Origin: Pseudomonadota bacterium
GTDB taxonomy: Bacteria; Pseudomonadota; Alphaproteobacteria; Rhizobiales; Xanthobacteraceae
Assembly: GCA_018240595.1 (NCBI GenBank)
Contig: JAFEFL010000060.1
Span: 1-38,389 of the forward strand
Reading direction: 5' to 3'
DNA: 38,389 bases
A model generated the notes under the pieces. It was not told the origin of the DNA, did no database searches, and was given only the letters and a program-made list of their open reading frames with translations. Shown here piece by piece: positions 19,464 to 29,081 of the stretch. Numbering within the stretch: position 1 is the stretch's first letter; every line of letters starts with the position of its first letter. A program made the translations under genes and the position numbers.

Positions 19464-19590
19464 CTCACATCACGCATGATCGATCGGATGGCCCCGACCG
19501 CCGGTGTTCCTGTAGCATGGCGGCAGGGGCGGTCCAATTCGTGGCGCCGGGCGGTACGCCGATGGCACGAAGGGGCAAGGGAGGAAGCGC

Positions 19591-19848
19591 GTGAAACACA
19601 CGATCCGTATCGTTGTCGTCGCGGCGGCGCTGGCGATACCGGCCGCCGCTCTCGCCGATGAATGTGGCGATGCCGTACGCGATTACAACGACATCCTGGC
19701 GCAGTTGCATACCGCGAACGACGACTTTACCGCCTGCGTCGCCGACAGCCTCGGCCGCAAGACCTGCGCCAGGGAGTTCGCCAAGCTGCAGGCGGCCTAC
19801 CGGCTCTACGAGTCGGCTGTGACCATGTACACGCGGCAATGTCTGTGA
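19591..19848 (+). CDS. Small exported four-cysteine protein
   Basis: This 85-residue protein has a clear signal peptide (residues 1-22, ending ALA before DECGD). The mature part of about 63 residues contains four cysteines (25, 49, 59, 84), consistent with two disulfides in a short helical bundle. It starts at GTG 19591 with a strong ribosome binding site (GGGAGGAA, four bases upstream). It sits between murC and murB on the opposite strand and stops seven bases before the murC stop. I do not recognise a family. A periplasmic helical protein is the most that can be inferred. Confidence 0.8.
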   Translation: MKHTIRIVVVAAALAIPAAALADECGDAVRDYNDILAQLHTANDDFTACVADSLGRKTCAREFAKLQAAYRLYESAVTMYTRQCL

Positions 19849-19855
19849 TGCCGCC

Positions 19856-21259
19856 TCAGCTCAGCGCCTTCAATTCGCCGGGCAGCGCATAGGCCCATTG
19901 CGAGATCGAACCGGCGCCAAGGCAAACGACATAGTCGCCCGGCTTTGCCAGCCCCTTGATGATGCCGGCGAGTTGCTCAGGCCCATCGAGCGGCACCACG
20001 TTGCGGTGACCGCGCGCGCGCAAAGCCTGCACGAGGTGATCGCGGTCGGCGCCCTCGATCGGCGCCTCGCCGGCGGCGTAGACATTGGCGACGACGACGG
20101 CATCGGCATCGTTGAAGCAGGTCGAGAACGGCTCGAACAGGCTCTTGAGCCGCGTGTAGCGATGCGGCTGCACCACGGCGATGACCTTGTTCGATGTCGA
20201 CTCGCGCGCCGCCTTCAGCACCGCGGCGATTTCGACCGGATGATGGCCGTAGTCATCGATGATGGTGGCGCCGTTCCATTCACCGACCTTGGTGAAACGC
20301 CGCTTGACGCCGCCGAACTTCGACAGCGCGCTGCGGATCTTGTCGTCCTCGATACCGAGCGAATGCGCCACCGCGATCGCCGCCGTCGAATTGAGCGCGT
20401 TGTGCCGCCCCGGCATCGGCAGTTCGAGGCCGCTGATGGCGTGCGTCTCGTTGCCGTCGCGGTCGCGGAAGCGCACGGTGAAGCGCTGCGTGCCGCCGGT
20501 GTTGGTGAGGTCCGTCAGACGCACGTCGGCCTGCGGGTTTTCGCCATAGGTGACGATGCGGCGGTCGGCGATGCGGCCAACCAGGCGCTGCACGATCGGA
20601 TGATCGGTGCACATCACGGCGAAGCCGTAGAACGGCACGTTCTCGACGAAGTGGATGAAGGCTTCCTGCACAGCGGCGAAGGTCTTGAAGTGATCGAGAT
20701 GCTCGGCATCGACATTGGTGACGATGGCGATGTCGGCGGGCAGCTTGAGAAAGGTGCCGTCCGACTCGTCGGCCTCGACGACCATCCAGTCGCCGCCGCC
20801 CAATCGCGCATTGGTGCCATAGGCATTGATGATGCCGCCGTTGATCACCGTCGGATCGAAACCGCCGGAATCGAGCAAGGTCGCGACCATCGAGGTCGTC
20901 GTGGTCTTGCCATGCGTGCCGGCGATCGCGACGCAGGATTTCAGCCGCATCAACTCGGCCAGCATCTCGGCGCGGCGCACTACCGGCAGGCGCTGCGCCC
21001 GCGCGGCCACGAGTTCCGGATTGTCCGGCTTGATCGCCGACGACACGACGACGACGTCGGCATTGTCGAGGTTCTCGGCCTTGTGGCCGATCTCGACAAT
21101 GACGCCCTTGTCGCGCAGGCGCTTGACGTTGGCGTTCTCCGAAACGTCGGAACCGCGCACCGTGTAGCCGAGATTGACCAGCACCTCGGCGATACCGCTC
21201 ATGCCGATGCCGCCGATACCGACAAAGTGTACCGGTCCAAGTTCGCGCGGCAATTTCAT
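19856..21259 (-). CDS. murC: UDP-N-acetylmuramate--L-alanine ligase
   Basis: This 467-residue Mur ligase adds L-Ala to UDP-MurNAc. The N-terminal Rossmann part has [18 protein letters not shown], and the ATP loop is GTHGKTT at 114-120. The central [10 protein letters not shown] motif and the C-terminal [14 protein letters not shown] region are typical of MurC. The ATG at 21259 gives the normal start. The gap to murG upstream is 61 bases. It is the last gene of the contiguous rsmH-to-murC run, because the next gene on the low-coordinate side is on the other strand. Confidence 0.97.
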   Translation of the reverse strand: MKLPRELGPVHFVGIGGIGMSGIAEVLVNLGYTVRGSDVSENANVKRLRDKGVIVEIGHKAENLDNADVVVVSSAIKPDNPELVAARAQRLPVVRRAEMLAELMRLKSCVAIAGTHGKTTTTSMVATLLDSGGFDPTVINGGIINAYGTNARLGGGDWMVVEADESDGTFLKLPADIAIVTNVDAEHLDHFKTFAAVQEAFIHFVENVPFYGFAVMCTDHPIVQRLVGRIADRRIVTYGENPQADVRLTDLTNTGGTQRFTVRFRDRDGNETHAISGLELPMPGRHNALNSTAAIAVAHSLGIEDDKIRSALSKFGGVKRRFTKVGEWNGATIIDDYGHHPVEIAAVLKAARESTSNKVIAVVQPHRYTRLKSLFEPFSTCFNDADAVVVANVYAAGEAPIEGADRDHLVQALRARGHRNVVPLDGPEQLAGIIKGLAKPGDYVVCLGAGSISQWAYALPGELKALS

Positions 21260-21320
21260 TAGAGCGACCTCGATTATTTGATCCGTGACGGACGGCTTTT
21301 CCCGGGCGCAGCGGGAAATG

Positions 21321-22421
21321 TCAAATCCCGGCGGTTTTCATTACCAGATCGGCCAGCCGCTCCGCGGCATCGACGGTTCCGGCGCTCTTGGCGGCCGCGG
21401 CCATCGCGGCGAGCCGCCCCGGTTCCGCCATCAGAGCGGCGATCTCGTTAGCCAGACGGTCCGGCGTGAACTCGGTCTGCACGATGCGGATAGCGCCGCC
21501 GGCGTCCTGCAGAACGCCGGCATTGGCGAGTTGATCCTGGTCAAGGGCGTGCGGCAGCGGCACGAGAATGCCGGGCCGGCCGATGGCGGAAAGTTCGGCG
21601 ACGGTCGAAGCGCCCGAGCGCGAAATCACCAGATGCGCCGCCGCCATGCGCACCGGCAGGTCGGAGAAAAACGACGCGCAGGTGTGGGCGACGCCGAGCT
21701 TTTCGTAATAGGCCGAGACAGCGTCGATATCCTCCGGCCGCGCCTGCTGCACGACATGCAGCCGCGACCGCAAGCTGGCATCGAGCCTTTCGATGGCCGG
21801 CGGCACGACGTCCGACATCACGCGCGCGCCCTGGCTGCCACCGAACACCAATAGCCGCAAGGTGCCGTCGGCCCGCGGAGTGTCATACGGCACCTTCGAC
21901 GCTTCGATGACCAGCGGCCGCACCGGATTGCCGGTGAAGGTCATCTTGGCGCGCACGGCATCGTCGACCTTGGCGAGCACACGGAAACCGGTGGCGATCG
22001 CCGTGACGCGAGAAGCGAGCAACCGGTTGGCGCGGCCCATCACGCCGTTCTGCTCGTGCAGCACCGTCGGCACGCGACGCCATGAGGCTGCAATGAGCGG
22101 CGGCACGGTGGGATAGCCGCCGAAGCCGACGACCACGTTGGGTTTGATGCGACCGATGACGCTCCACGCCTTCAAGGTGCCGCGCGCCAGCATCATCGCG
22201 GTGCGCGTCAGCGCCGCCGGATCCCGTCCGCGCACCGTGGCGCTGGGAATGAGATGAACGTCGCGCGCTGGAAACTCGAAATGCGCTGCGCGCACGTCGG
22301 TGGCGAGATCGACGATGACGCCGCGCTTGCCGAGCGCCACGGCCAGCGATTCAGCGGGAAAAAGATGGCCGCCGGTGCCACCGGCGGCCAGCAGCACCAG
22401 CAGCGAGGCCGCTTGCGGCAT
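21321..22421 (-). CDS. murG: UDP-GlcNAc:lipid I GlcNAc transferase MurG
   Basis: This 366-residue GT28 glycosyltransferase acts at the inner face of the cytoplasmic membrane and converts lipid I to lipid II. The N-terminal [10 protein letters not shown] loop, the [14 protein letters not shown] stretch, [11 protein letters not shown], the [10 protein letters not shown] loop of the C-terminal domain and [11 protein letters not shown] are all present. The start ATG shares one base with the ftsW stop (TGATG), so the two are coupled. The length is typical. Confidence 0.97.
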   Translation of the reverse strand: MPQAASLLVLLAAGGTGGHLFPAESLAVALGKRGVIVDLATDVRAAHFEFPARDVHLIPSATVRGRDPAALTRTAMMLARGTLKAWSVIGRIKPNVVVGFGGYPTVPPLIAASWRRVPTVLHEQNGVMGRANRLLASRVTAIATGFRVLAKVDDAVRAKMTFTGNPVRPLVIEASKVPYDTPRADGTLRLLVFGGSQGARVMSDVVPPAIERLDASLRSRLHVVQQARPEDIDAVSAYYEKLGVAHTCASFFSDLPVRMAAAHLVISRSGASTVAELSAIGRPGILVPLPHALDQDQLANAGVLQDAGGAIRIVQTEFTPDRLANEIAALMAEPGRLAAMAAAAKSAGTVDAAERLADLVMKTAGI

Positions 22422-23575
22422 CAGATGCGGCTCCCGGCCGGCAACAACTCATCCGGCGCGGCGAGCACGGCGCCGCGCGGCTGCTCGCGCGTCAGCGCCA
22501 GCAGCATCCCCATGCCGTAAGCCAGCGACAGCATCGACGAGCCGCCATAGGAAATGAACGGCAGCGTCATGCCCTTCGCGGGAATGAGGTGCAGGTTCAC
22601 CGCCATGTTGATCGCCGATTGCGTGGCGAACAGCATGGTGAGGCCGGCGGCGGCGAAGCGGCAGAACGGATCGTCGTTGCGCATGGCGCGCAGCATGGCG
22701 CGCACCACGATGAAGGTGTAGAGCGCGACCAGCGCCAGACAGAGCACGACGCCGAATTCTTCCGCCGCCACGGAGAAGACGAAGTCGGTGTGCGCTTCCG
22801 GCAGCATGCGCTTGACGGTGCCCTCACCCGGACCGCGGCCGAACCAGCCGCCGCGCATGAAGCTTTCGGTCGCGACGTCGATGTTGAAGGTGTCGCCCGA
22901 CTGCGGATTGAGGAAGCGCTGGATGCGGTTCGCCACGTGCGGCACGGTGTAATAGGCGACCAGGAGGCCGAAACCGGCGGCGCCGGCGATGCCGAACATC
23001 CAGATGACGCGCATGCCGGCCATGAAGAACAGCGCGCTCCACACCAGGACGATCAGCATGGTCTGGCCGAAGTCGGGCTGGATGACGAGCAGCGCCACCA
23101 CCACCAGCAGCAGGATGAGCGCGAAGGTGTTGGCCGGCATTTCCGGACGCTTGGCCGATTCGCCGAACAGCCAGGCGATGAGAATGACGAAAGCCGGCTT
23201 GAGGAACTCGGACGGCTGGATGTTGATGCCGAACAGCACCAGCCAGCGCTTGGCGCCCTTGATCTCCTGGCCAAACACCGGCGTCACCGCGACCATGACG
23301 AGGCTTATGGCGAAGACAATCAGCGCCAGCCGGCGGATCTGGTGCGGCGTCAGGAACGAGACGCCGAGCATGATGGCGATGGTCGGAAACAGGAAGAAGA
23401 TGTGGCGGTTGACGAAGTAGAACGGCTCGAGCCCGATGCGGCCGGCGACCGGCGGCGAAGCGGCCAGCGACAGGACGATGCCCGCCAGCATCAGGGCGCC
23501 GACCGCGGCGATGGTCAGGCGGTCGACGGTCCACCACCATTCGCCGATGGGGGTGCGTTGTGCGCGCGAAATCAT
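22421..23575 (-). CDS. ftsW: Septal peptidoglycan polymerase FtsW
   Basis: This 384-residue SEDS-family glycosyltransferase polymerises lipid II at the septum together with FtsI. About ten hydrophobic segments are visible. Conserved pieces are GAKRWL, QPSEFLKPAFV, QPDFGQTMLI, PEAHTDFVFSVAAEEFG and the C-terminal LPFISYGGSSM. The start at 23575 (MISRAQRTPIGEWWW) is the most likely, although there is no good ribosome binding site. A TTG 11 codons upstream is the alternative. The 79-base gap to murD contains an inverted repeat. Confidence 0.96.
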   Translation of the reverse strand: MISRAQRTPIGEWWWTVDRLTIAAVGALMLAGIVLSLAASPPVAGRIGLEPFYFVNRHIFFLFPTIAIMLGVSFLTPHQIRRLALIVFAISLVMVAVTPVFGQEIKGAKRWLVLFGINIQPSEFLKPAFVILIAWLFGESAKRPEMPANTFALILLLVVVALLVIQPDFGQTMLIVLVWSALFFMAGMRVIWMFGIAGAAGFGLLVAYYTVPHVANRIQRFLNPQSGDTFNIDVATESFMRGGWFGRGPGEGTVKRMLPEAHTDFVFSVAAEEFGVVLCLALVALYTFIVVRAMLRAMRNDDPFCRFAAAGLTMLFATQSAINMAVNLHLIPAKGMTLPFISYGGSSMLSLAYGMGMLLALTREQPRGAVLAAPDELLPAGSRI

Positions 23576-23582
23576 GAGGAAA

Positions 23583-23622
23583 CGTCCCGGGGCCCCGTAA
23601 GGGCCCAAGCTGACGCGGGACG
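23583..23622. other. Inverted repeat in the murD-ftsW gap
   Basis: CGTCCCG (23583-23589) and CGGGACG (23616-23622) can pair. The interior holds GGGGCCCC and GGGCCC, which form an alternative small hairpin around CGTAA. On the minus strand the structure lies just before the ftsW start, in the only sizeable gap of the rsmH-to-murG run. It may modulate ftsW translation or partly attenuate transcription. There is no T run after it. Confidence 0.4.
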
Positions 23623-23654
23623 GTTAGCGAAGGGTTAATGATGCCCGTAAAGTC

Positions 23655-25064
23655 TCAAATCGGCACCACCCCCGGAACCGCGAGCGCGAGGTCGGCGAAG
23701 GCTTTGCCGCGCACCTCGAAGTTCGGGTACTGGTCGAACGACGCGCAGGCCGGCGACAGCAGGATCACCGCTTCCTTCAGCCCTGCGGCGACGGCATCTC
23801 GGGTGGCGGCGTCGATCGCCGCCGACAGGACTTCGCTGATTTCGTAATCCACCTTGCCGTCGAGCGTGCGGGCGAATTCGACCGCCGCCTCGCCGATCAG
23901 ATAGGCCTTGCGGATGCGCGGCCAGTATTCCGACAGGCTCTCGATGCCGCCGGTCTTCGGCTTGCCGCCGGCGATCCAGAAAATGTCGTGAAAGCTGGCC
24001 AGCGCCTTCGACGTGCTGTCGGCGTTGGTGGCTTTGGAGTCGTTGACATAGAGAATGTCGCCGCTCGCGGACTTCTTGCGGCCGACCGTCTGCATGCGAT
24101 GGGCAAGACCGGGGAACGACACCAGTCCCCTCTGGATCGCGGGCAGATCGATGCCGAGCGCGACGCAGACGGCGACGGCGCAGGCGGCGTTCTGCGCATT
24201 GTGCGAGCCGCGCAAAGAGCCGATTCCGGTGAGCTGCGCCGCCGGATGCGACTTGCCGCCGGCGCTGTGCATGATGCGCGTGCCCTCGGCGTAATAACCG
24301 TCGCGCAACTTGCTCTCGACCGAGACGCGCACGACCTTGCGGCCGGCGCGTTCGACGCGGTCGGCGGCCTCGCGCACCCACTTGTCGTCGGCGCCGAGCA
24401 CCGCGGTCCCGCCCGGCTCGATCTGCGCGACGACCAAAGTCTTGATCGCGGCGTAGTTCTCCATGGTGCCGTGACGGTCGAGATGATCCGGCGTCAGATT
24501 GATGAAGACGCCGACGGTCGGCCGCAACGAGGGCGCGAGATCGATCTGGTAGGACGAGACTTCGAGAACATAGTGACGGCCTGGTGCGAATGGCTCGAGC
24601 GCCAGCGCCGGCACGCCGATATTGCCGCCCATCTGCGCGTCGCGGCCGGCGCTTCTGATCAGATGCGCAGTGAGCGCCGTGGTGGTCGATTTGCCGTTGG
24701 TGCCGGTGATGGCGACCAGCGGACAATCGGGTCCGTAGAGAGCGCGCTCGCGGCAGAACAGTTCGATGTCGCCGATCACCTCGACGCCCTCGCGCTGCGC
24801 GCGCTGCACCGTCCAGTGCGGCGTTGGATGGGTCAGCGGCACACCGGGCGACAGCACCAGCGCCGCGACGTCCGTCCAGTCGATGTCGGCGAGATTGGCG
24901 GTCTCGATGCCGGCGGCCTGCGCCTGCTCGATCTTCAGCGGCGCGTCGTCGAAGGCGATGACATGGGCGCCGCCGGCCTTGAGCGCCTTCGCGGTCAGCA
25001 GCCCCGAGCCGCCGAGGCCGAACACGGCGACTTTTCTGTCGGCGAAGGTGGTGACCGGGATCAT
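23655..25064 (-). CDS. murD: UDP-N-acetylmuramoyl-L-alanine--D-glutamate ligase
   Basis: This 469-residue Mur ligase adds D-Glu. The N-terminal [12 protein letters not shown] binds the uridine part, the ATP loop is GTNGKST at 121-127, and the central region has LEVSSYQID and the [11 protein letters not shown] motif. The C-terminal domain has [11 protein letters not shown] and [12 protein letters not shown], which are diagnostic. The ATG at 25064 overlaps the mraY stop by four bases (ATGA). The reading frame is open much further upstream through mraY, but that extension is an out-of-frame shadow of mraY and is not part of the protein. Confidence 0.96.
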   Translation of the reverse strand: MIPVTTFADRKVAVFGLGGSGLLTAKALKAGGAHVIAFDDAPLKIEQAQAAGIETANLADIDWTDVAALVLSPGVPLTHPTPHWTVQRAQREGVEVIGDIELFCRERALYGPDCPLVAITGTNGKSTTTALTAHLIRSAGRDAQMGGNIGVPALALEPFAPGRHYVLEVSSYQIDLAPSLRPTVGVFINLTPDHLDRHGTMENYAAIKTLVVAQIEPGGTAVLGADDKWVREAADRVERAGRKVVRVSVESKLRDGYYAEGTRIMHSAGGKSHPAAQLTGIGSLRGSHNAQNAACAVAVCVALGIDLPAIQRGLVSFPGLAHRMQTVGRKKSASGDILYVNDSKATNADSTSKALASFHDIFWIAGGKPKTGGIESLSEYWPRIRKAYLIGEAAVEFARTLDGKVDYEISEVLSAAIDAATRDAVAAGLKEAVILLSPACASFDQYPNFEVRGKAFADLALAVPGVVPI

Positions 25065-26146
25065 CGCAGCTTCAGCGACGACAGTCCGGCGAGCGCCAGC
25101 ACCACGGCGATGATCCAGAACCGGATCACGATCTGCGGTTCGGTCCAGCCCATCTGCTCGTAGTGATGATGGATCGGCGCCATCTTGAAGACGCGCTTGC
25201 CGGTCAGCTTGAACGACACCACCTGCACGATCACCGACACCGCCTCGAGCACGAACAGGCCGCCAACGATGGCGAGCACGATCTCGTGTTTGATCGCCAC
25301 CGCGATGGTGCCAAGCATGCCGCCGAGCGCCAGTGAGCCGGTGTCGCCCATGAAGATCGAGGCCGGCGGCGCGTTGAACCACAGGAAGCCGAGCGAGGCG
25401 CCGATCACGGCGCCGCACACCACCGCGAGTTCGCCGGTGCCGGCGACGTAATGCAGTTGCAGGTATTCGGAGAACAGCGCGTTGCCGACGACATAGGAGA
25501 TCAGACCGAAGCTCGCCGCCGCGATCATCACCGGCACGATGGCCAGACCGTCGAGGCCGTCGGTCAGGTTCACGGCATTGCCGGCGCCGACGATGACGAA
25601 GGCGCCGAAGATGACGAACATCCAGCCGAGGTTGACGACGAGTTCCTTGACGAAGGGAAAGGCCAGCGACGTCGCCATCGGCCCCTTGCCGATATAGGCG
25701 ATCGCCGTGCAGGCGATCACCGCCACAGACGCCTCGGCAATCAGCCGGGTGCGGCCGGAGAAGCCCGCATGAGTCTGCTTCGTCACCTTGAGATAGTCGT
25801 CGTAGAAACCGATCAGGCCGAAGGCGAGCGTGACGCCGAGCACGATCCAGACATAGGGGTTCATCGGGTTCGCCCACAGCAGGGTGGCGACCAGGAGGCC
25901 CGACAGGATCATCAGGCCGCCCATCGTGGGCGTACCCTTCTTGGTAACAAGATGCGATTGCGGTCCGTCCGTGCGGATCGGCTGGCCGCGCCCCTGTTTC
26001 AGGCGCAGCATGTCGATGATCGGGCTACCGAACAAAAAGACGAACACCAGCGCCGTGACGACGGCGCCCCCGGTCCGGAAGGTGATGTAGCGAAAGACGT
26101 TGAAGAACGAGACCTTGTCGGAAAGTTCTGTCAGCCAATAAAACAT
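25061..26146 (-). CDS. mraY: Phospho-MurNAc-pentapeptide transferase MraY
   Basis: This 361-residue integral membrane enzyme transfers phospho-MurNAc-pentapeptide to undecaprenyl phosphate and forms lipid I. About ten transmembrane segments are visible. The conserved Asp pair is in GFYDDYLK (116-117), the magnesium/nucleotide region is NLTDGLDGL (193-201), FMGDTGSL lies near 265-272, and the triple His is at 326-328 (IHHHYEQ). The N-terminal part has [10 protein letters not shown]. The start ATG at 26146 fits the family. The gap to murF upstream is 41 bases. Confidence 0.97.
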   Translation of the reverse strand: MFYWLTELSDKVSFFNVFRYITFRTGGAVVTALVFVFLFGSPIIDMLRLKQGRGQPIRTDGPQSHLVTKKGTPTMGGLMILSGLLVATLLWANPMNPYVWIVLGVTLAFGLIGFYDDYLKVTKQTHAGFSGRTRLIAEASVAVIACTAIAYIGKGPMATSLAFPFVKELVVNLGWMFVIFGAFVIVGAGNAVNLTDGLDGLAIVPVMIAAASFGLISYVVGNALFSEYLQLHYVAGTGELAVVCGAVIGASLGFLWFNAPPASIFMGDTGSLALGGMLGTIAVAIKHEIVLAIVGGLFVLEAVSVIVQVVSFKLTGKRVFKMAPIHHHYEQMGWTEPQIVIRFWIIAVVLALAGLSSLKLR

Positions 26147-26187
26147 CGAGGTCGCCTTGTAGCGTCAGGCATTGCCGCCCTGGAGCT

Positions 26188-27636
26188 TCAGGCTCCGGCA
26201 TCCGCCTCGGGCGCCGGGCTGCCTGCAAAAGTTTGTTCTAACGCCTTGACGATCGGGGCCATTCTGGAGCCGAACGAGCCCTTCACCATCACCGCATCGC
26301 CGGGACGGACGGCGCCGAGCACGGCAGGCTCCAGTTCCGCCGCCGTTCCGGCATAGCCGCCCCGGCGGCCGGAGGGAAGAGCCTCCCACAGCGAATGCAT
26401 CAGCGGTCCAGAACAATATACAAGGTCGACATGGGCGGCCTCGAGTTCGGCCGCCAGGGCCCGATGCAGCGCGGCGCCGTCGGCGCCCAGTTCCAGCATG
26501 TCGCCCAGCACGGCGATGCGCCGGCCGCTAGAACCGTTCGGAAGTTTGCCGACATCGGCCTGGCCGAGCAGCGCGATCGCCGCGCCCATCGATGCCGGAT
26601 TGGCGTTGTAGCTCTCGTCGATCAGCAGTGCCGTGCCGCCGTTCACGCGAAGAACGAAGCGCGCGCCGCGCCCGGTCGGCGCCCGCAGCTTGGCGAGCGC
26701 CAGCGCCGCGAGCGCCAGATCGGCGCCCATCAGCGATACCGCGGCAAGCACCGCTAGCGAATTGTTGATGAGATGCCGGCCCGGCGCGCCAAGCTTGTAG
26801 TGCACCTCGTTACCAAGAATGTCGGCATGGACGCAGGAGGTGTCGGCGCGCAGCGCAAAGCGCACCAGCCGGGCCTCGCATGATTCGTGTTCGCCGAAGC
26901 TGACGATGCGGCCGACGCCGGCCGCCTGCGCCGCCGCCTTGAGCCGTTCATATTGGCCGTTGTCGCGGTTGATGACCGCGGCGCCGCCCGGCTCGAGGCC
27001 GAGGAAGATCTCGGCCTTGGCGTCGGCGATCTTCTCGACCGAGCCGAAATACTCGAGATGCACCGGCTCCACCGTGGTGACGATGGCGACGTGCGGGCGC
27101 ACCATCTTCGTGAGCGGCGTGATCTCGCCGGCGTGGTTCATGCCGATCTCGAAGATCGCGTATTTGACGTCGGCCGGGCAGCGCGCCAGCGATAGCGGCA
27201 CGCCCCAGTGATTGTTGTAGGAGGCGACCGAGGCGTGGGTCGCACCGTCGGCCGACAGCGCAAGGCGCAAGGCTTCCTTGGTGCCGGTCTTGCCGACCGA
27301 GCCGGTCACGGCGACGATCTTCGCGTCGGTGCGCTCGCGCGCGGCGCGCGCCAGATGGCGCAAGCCATCGAGCACCTCATCGACGATCAGCAGCGGCGCG
27401 TCGGCGGGGAAACGATCGCGCTTGTCGCGCGCCACCACGGCGACGCCGGCGCCGGCCGCGAGCGCCGCCTCGACGAAGTCGTGGCCGTCGCGCACGTCGG
27501 TCAACGCGAAGAAGGCTTCGCCCTTGGCGATGGTGCGGGTGTCGATCGAGATGCCGGTGATGGCATCCGCCGGCGCGCCGCCGATGTCGGCGCGCATGGC
27601 CTTGGCCATGTCGGCAAGGGTCCAGAGCGCGCTCAC
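26188..27636 (-). CDS. murF: UDP-MurNAc-tripeptide--D-Ala-D-Ala ligase
   Basis: This 482-residue Mur ligase adds the D-Ala-D-Ala made by Ddl. The ATP loop is GSVGKT at 112-117. The motif NNHWGVPLSLAR, the EIGMNHAGEI stretch and IDESYNANPASM are MurF signatures. The start is GTG at 27636, which overlaps the murE stop by four bases (GTGA). The C-terminal VKGSFGSRMAPIVKAL is typical. The length is usual. Confidence 0.97.
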   Translation of the reverse strand: MSALWTLADMAKAMRADIGGAPADAITGISIDTRTIAKGEAFFALTDVRDGHDFVEAALAAGAGVAVVARDKRDRFPADAPLLIVDEVLDGLRHLARAARERTDAKIVAVTGSVGKTGTKEALRLALSADGATHASVASYNNHWGVPLSLARCPADVKYAIFEIGMNHAGEITPLTKMVRPHVAIVTTVEPVHLEYFGSVEKIADAKAEIFLGLEPGGAAVINRDNGQYERLKAAAQAAGVGRIVSFGEHESCEARLVRFALRADTSCVHADILGNEVHYKLGAPGRHLINNSLAVLAAVSLMGADLALAALALAKLRAPTGRGARFVLRVNGGTALLIDESYNANPASMGAAIALLGQADVGKLPNGSSGRRIAVLGDMLELGADGAALHRALAAELEAAHVDLVYCSGPLMHSLWEALPSGRRGGYAGTAAELEPAVLGAVRPGDAVMVKGSFGSRMAPIVKALEQTFAGSPAPEADAGA

Positions 27637-29081
27637 GTTCCCATCTCCTTCAACACCTTCGCCACCGCCTCGTGATCGGAGAACGGCAAGGTCTGCGTGC
27701 CGACGATCTGGCCGGTCTCGTGACCCTTGCCGGCAATCAGCAGCACGTCGCCCTTGTTCAGCATGGCGATGCCGGCGCGGATCGCTTCGGCGCGATCGCC
27801 GATCTCGCTGGCGCCGGGCGCCGACGCAAGAATCGCGGCGCGGATCGCGGAGGGCTGCTCGCTGCGCGGATTGTCGTCGGTGACGATGACGCGGTCGGCC
27901 TTGGCGTGCGCCACCTCGCCCATGATCGGGCGCTTGCCGGGATCGCGATCGCCGCCGGCGCCGAACACGACGACGAGCTTGCCGCTGGCGTAGGGCCGCA
28001 ACGCTTCCAGCGCTTTGGCCAGCGCGTCCGGCTTGTGCGAGTAGTCGATGAAAATCGGCGCGCCGCGATGGCTGCCGGCGAGTTCGAGGCGGCCCTTGGC
28101 GCCCGACAATTTCTCCAGCGCGGCGAAGACCGGCGCCGGCTCGGCGCCTGTCGCGATGACCAGTCCGGCCGCCACCGCGGCGTTGTAGACCTGGAAGGCG
28201 CCGACCAGCGGCAGCTTCACGTCGTATGTCGCGCCGGCATGCTCAAATTCGACGCGCTGCGCGAAGCCGTCGATGGCGACGCGGACGATGCGGATGCCGT
28301 CGGCGCGCTCGCCAATGGTCAGCAGCTTGAGTCCACGCTTCTTCGCGGCATCGATAACCTGAGGCGCATGCGCGTCGTCGGTGTTGATCACCGCGGTGCC
28401 GCCTGGCGCGACCAGGTCGGAGAACAGGCGGAGCTTGGCGGCGAGATAGGCTTCCAGCGTCGGGTGATAATCGAGATGATCGCGCGACAGATTGGTGTAG
28501 GCGCCGGCGGATATTCGGATGCCGTCGAGCCGGTGCTGGTCGAGACCGTGCGAGGACGCCTCCAACGCCAGATGCGTGACGCCTTCCCCAGCCAGCTCAT
28601 CGAGCGAGCGATGCAGATCGACCGGATCGGGCGTGGTCAGCGAACCGTAGATCTCGCCTTTCGGCGAAACGATGCCGACGGTGCCGATGCTCGCGGCCGG
28701 CTCGCCGAGCGCCGTCCAGATCTCGCGGGTGAAGGCGGCAACCGAGGTCTTGCCGCTGGTGCCGGTGACGGCGGCGATGGTTGCCGGCTGGCGCGGGTAG
28801 AAGCGCGCCGCGGCCAGCGCCAGCGCGCGCCGCGCATTGCCTACTTCGACGAAAACAACGGACGGCGGCAACCCGGCCGGCTTGTGCTCTGCCGCGACGG
28901 CGACGGCGCCGGCTTCCACGGCCTTGGCGGCGTATTGCGCGCCGTCCGCCTTGTTGCCGGCGATGGCGATGAAGAGAAAGCCCGACTTCACCTTGCGGCT
29001 GTCGGACGAGACGCCGGTGACCGCCACGGCGGCGAAGCCCGGATCGATCGTGGCCTCGGGTAAGAGATCGCCGAGGCTCAC
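27633..29081 (-). CDS. murE: UDP-MurNAc-L-Ala-D-Glu--meso-diaminopimelate ligase
   Basis: This 482-residue Mur ligase adds the third stem residue. The ATP loop is GTSGKT at 107-112, EASSHGLDQHRLDG is at 174-187 and YTNLSRDHLDYH follows. The specificity motif is DNPR at 403-406, which points to meso-diaminopimelate rather than lysine, as expected in a Gram-negative wall. GTG 29081 overlaps the ftsI stop by four bases (GTGA). The length is normal. Confidence 0.97.
   Translation of the reverse strand: MSLGDLLPEATIDPGFAAVAVTGVSSDSRKVKSGFLFIAIAGNKADGAQYAAKAVEAGAVAVAAEHKPAGLPPSVVFVEVGNARRALALAAARFYPRQPATIAAVTGTSGKTSVAAFTREIWTALGEPAASIGTVGIVSPKGEIYGSLTTPDPVDLHRSLDELAGEGVTHLALEASSHGLDQHRLDGIRISAGAYTNLSRDHLDYHPTLEAYLAAKLRLFSDLVAPGGTAVINTDDAHAPQVIDAAKKRGLKLLTIGERADGIRIVRVAIDGFAQRVEFEHAGATYDVKLPLVGAFQVYNAAVAAGLVIATGAEPAPVFAALEKLSGAKGRLELAGSHRGAPIFIDYSHKPDALAKALEALRPYASGKLVVVFGAGGDRDPGKRPIMGEVAHAKADRVIVTDDNPRSEQPSAIRAAILASAPGASEIGDRAEAIRAGIAMLNKGDVLLIAGKGHETGQIVGTQTLPFSDHEAVAKVLKEMGT

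Noticed and set aside
25065..25877. An apparent N-terminal extension of murD through mraY, suggesting a fusion
   Set aside because: The extension is mraY DNA read in another frame; murD begins at 25064 with a normal overlap with mraY.
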